Shown: positions 61,617 through 64,000 of the stretch, in pieces | Layout: each line of letters starts with the position of its first letter | Position numbering within the stretch: the first letter of the stretch is position 1 | NCBI GenBank assembly: GCA_020328155.1 | Contig: JAIXMX010000001.1 | Coordinates: forward strand, 174,889 to 238,888 | Direction: 5' to 3' | Source of the DNA: Candidatus Endomicrobiellum agilis | Lineage (GTDB): Bacteria; Elusimicrobiota; Endomicrobiia; Endomicrobiales; Endomicrobiaceae | DNA length: 64,000 nucleotides | Position numbers and translations under genes: made by a program | The notes under the pieces: model-generated | Seen by the model: the letters and a program-made list of their open reading frames with translations, nothing else | Database searches by the model: none | What the model was told of the DNA's origin: nothing

Positions 61617-63386
61617 ATGACAACGCCAATGGAATTATTTGTAGAAGAAATGCAAAAGCTTTTTCAACCTGACGAAGTTTATGTAATGGATGGTTCGCAG
61701 GAAGAAGCAGAGAGATTGGCAGATATTGCGCAAAAGTCAGAAGTAGATGGAAGAGTTGTTTTAAGAAAATTAAACGACAAAGAATATCCGAATTCGTATT
61801 ATCACCGTTCAAATTCGAACGATGTGGCGCGTACCGAGCATTTAACTTTTGTCTGTACTCCTTCAGAAACAGAGGCGGGACCAAACAACAACTGGATGGA
61901 TCCCAAAGAAGCAAAAGCAAAAATGACTGGATTCTTCAAAGGTGCAATGAAAGGAAGAACAATGTATGTTATTCCTTTTGTTATGGGAACTCCCAAATCA
62001 AAATATGCAAAAAACTGTATTCAAATAACAGATTCAATCTACGTCGCTTTAAGCATGAGAGTTATGTCCAGAGTCGGAAAGCAGGCAATTGAGAGAATAG
62101 GCGGTTCTTCTGATTTTTTCAGAGGAATTCATTCGATTGGCGACGTGAATCCCGACAGAAGGTTTATTATGCATTTTCCGCAGGAAAATCTTGTTATGAG
62201 TTTCGGTTCGGGATACGGCGGAAACGCTTTGCTTGGCAAGAAATGCTATTCTCTCAGAATTGCCTCTTATCTGGGCTATAAAGAGGGTTGGCTTGCAGAA
62301 CATATGATTATTGTAGGCGTACAGGATCCTAACGGAAAAGTGACGTATTTTCTAGGTGCTTTCCCGTCGGCGTGCGGAAAAACAAATCTCGCTCTTTTAG
62401 AGCCTGTACTGAAAGGATATAAGGTCTGGACTTTGGGAGACGACATAGCTTGGATTAATGTCGGAGAAGACGGGCGACTTTACGCGATTAATCCGGAAGC
62501 CGGGTTTTTCGGAGTTGCTCCGGGAACAGGGTTAAAGACAAATCCCGTTATGGTAAAGACGCTCAAAAACGATAAATTTTTCCCGACGATATTTACAAAT
62601 ACTGCTGTTGACAACAGCAACAATACTCCCTGGTGGGAGGGAGTTTCTGATGAAGTTCCGTCAGATATGACCGACTGGCAAGGACAGAAATATGACAGGG
62701 ATTCGAGTAAAGCTGCGGCTCATCCGAATTCGAGATTTACCGTTTCAATTTATAACTGTCCCACGCTTTCACCTGAATGTGATAATCCTAAAGGCGTTCC
62801 TATTTCGGGGATAATTTTTGGCGGACGTAGAAAAGACACGATTCCGCTTGTGTACGAGGCAAAAGACTGGAACAGCGGCGTGTTTACGGCTTCAATAATA
62901 GGCTCTGAAACAACTGCAGCTTCAAGCGGACAGGTGGGAAATGTTAGACGTGATCCTATGGCTATGCTTCCTTTCTGTGGCTACAATATGGGCGAATATT
63001 TTCAGCATTGGCTTAATATCGGCAAAAAAGTTCAGAAGCTTCCTAAAATTTTTATGGTGAATTGGTTTAGAAAAGATGAAAATGGCAAGTTTATGTGGCC
63101 TGGATTTAAAGATAATTCTAGAATTATAAAATGGATGATAGACAGAATTGAAGGAAAAGTAGGGGCTAAAGAAGCTGAAATAGGTTTATTCCCTGAAGAA
63201 AATGCAATAGATTTGAGCGGTTTGGATATTAAAAAAGAAACAATGGAAAAACTGTTGAAGGTTGATAAGGAAGACTGGAAAAAAGAAGTGGTGATGATAG
63301 AAGAGTTCTATGCTAAATTCGGCAACAAAATGCCGGTCGATTTAAGAAACCATCTGGCAGAGCTTAAAAAGAAACTTGGAATATAA
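61617..63386 (+). CDS. pckG: Phosphoenolpyruvate carboxykinase (GTP)
   Basis: FPSACGKTNLALLEP kinase loop; GDDIAWINVGEDGRLYAINPEAGFFGVAPGT; GVPISGIIFGGRR. Confidence 0.97.
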   Translation: MTTPMELFVEEMQKLFQPDEVYVMDGSQEEAERLADIAQKSEVDGRVVLRKLNDKEYPNSYYHRSNSNDVARTEHLTFVCTPSETEAGPNNNWMDPKEAKAKMTGFFKGAMKGRTMYVIPFVMGTPKSKYAKNCIQITDSIYVALSMRVMSRVGKQAIERIGGSSDFFRGIHSIGDVNPDRRFIMHFPQENLVMSFGSGYGGNALLGKKCYSLRIASYLGYKEGWLAEHMIIVGVQDPNGKVTYFLGAFPSACGKTNLALLEPVLKGYKVWTLGDDIAWINVGEDGRLYAINPEAGFFGVAPGTGLKTNPVMVKTLKNDKFFPTIFTNTAVDNSNNTPWWEGVSDEVPSDMTDWQGQKYDRDSSKAAAHPNSRFTVSIYNCPTLSPECDNPKGVPISGIIFGGRRKDTIPLVYEAKDWNSGVFTASIIGSETTAASSGQVGNVRRDPMAMLPFCGYNMGEYFQHWLNIGKKVQKLPKIFMVNWFRKDENGKFMWPGFKDNSRIIKWMIDRIEGKVGAKEAEIGLFPEENAIDLSGLDIKKETMEKLLKVDKEDWKKEVVMIEEFYAKFGNKMPVDLRNHLAELKKKLGI

Positions 63387-63411
63387 ATTCTAAATATTTT
63401 TGTCAAATAAG

Positions 63412-63452
63412 AAAGAGGCTGAAAGAGAGTTTTTTCAGCCTCTCTTTATTTT
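63412..63452 (+). terminator. Rho-independent terminator after pckG
   Basis: AGAGGCTGAAA-gagagttt-TTTCAGCCTCT followed by CTTTATTTTATTT. Confidence 0.85.
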
Positions 63453-63484
63453 ATTTGCATTCAAAAAAATGATAAAATAAAAAA

Positions 63485-64000
63485 ATGAATACAGTCGAAA
63501 AATTGATAAAAAAAAATAAAGTCTATTGCGGATCCGCAATAGATCTTTTTTGCGATAAAATCGAACTTCCGAACGGTGCCGTCGCGAAAAGAGAATATTT
63601 AGGACATCCCGGAGCAGCGGCGGTTCTTCCTTTTATAAGTAGGAAAAGTATTGTTTTGGTAAAACAATACAGGTATCCAATAAATCAAATAACTTACGAA
63701 ATACCCGCCGGTAAAATTGACAAAGGCGAAACACCTCTTGAATGTATAACAAGAGAACTTGAAGAAGAGACAGGATATCGGGCTAAAAAATTGAAAAAAC
63801 TCTTGGCGTTTTATCCTACTGCCGCTTTTTCAAATGAAATTATCCATATTTTTGCGGCTTTCGGACTTATAAATGGAGAGCAAAATCCGGATGAAGACGA
63901 GTTTGTTTCAAGAGAAATTATGAGTTTTAAAGAAGCTGTCAAAATGGTAAAAACAGGCAAAATAAAAGATTCAAAAACGATTGTTGCATTGTTGTATTTT
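63485..64000 (+). CDS. NUDIX hydrolase (ADP-ribose pyrophosphatase-like), runs off window end
   Basis: Nudix box GKIDKGETPLECITRELEEETGY; absent from the ORF track because it has no stop in the window. Confidence 0.9.
   Translation, partial: MNTVEKLIKKNKVYCGSAIDLFCDKIELPNGAVAKREYLGHPGAAAVLPFISRKSIVLVKQYRYPINQITYEIPAGKIDKGETPLECITRELEEETGYRAKKLKKLLAFYPTAAFSNEIIHIFAAFGLINGEQNPDEDEFVSREIMSFKEAVKMVKTGKIKDSKTIVALLYF

Overview
AT-rich bacterial chromosome segment, most consistent with an Elusimicrobia/Endomicrobium-like, genome-eroding symbiont (inference from gene content and decay; no rRNA in the window). About 50 recognisable genes are nearly all on the + strand: scpAB, FtsX/EnvC-like, ctpA, tsaD, dusB, a complete pal-cpoB-tolA-tolB-tolQ-tolR block, pfkA, tyrS, nfnAB-like, hydF, tpiA-rpiB, split transketolase, mtnP, rarA, rny, xseAB, ispA, dxs, tlyA, leuS-lptE, prfB, psd-pssA, ndk, pckG and a 3'-truncated NUDIX gene. 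ackA, a DJ-1/PfpI gene and an accessory island (about 37.7-42.7 kb) are on the - strand. Long non-coding or decayed gaps (3.6-5.9, 16.4-17.5, 22.0-23.4, 25.6-26.5, 28.8-29.6, 36.7-37.8, 50.3-51.6, 61.0-61.6 kb) separate the genes. Most notable: (1) tyrS carries a ~175-aa Tyr/Glu-rich tandem-repeat insertion between the catalytic and S4 domains; (2) prfB has a textbook +1 programmed frameshift site, but with in-frame UAA instead of the usual UGA; (3) a - strand island holds a 26-unit YDxxG pentapeptide-repeat exported protein plus a family of small, partly broken lipoprotein-leader genes with duplicated flanking DNA; (4) recJ is reduced to a C-terminal fragment; (5) a compact candidate structured RNA lies at 5712-5761. 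All gene names are from reading the translations by eye; no database search was run.
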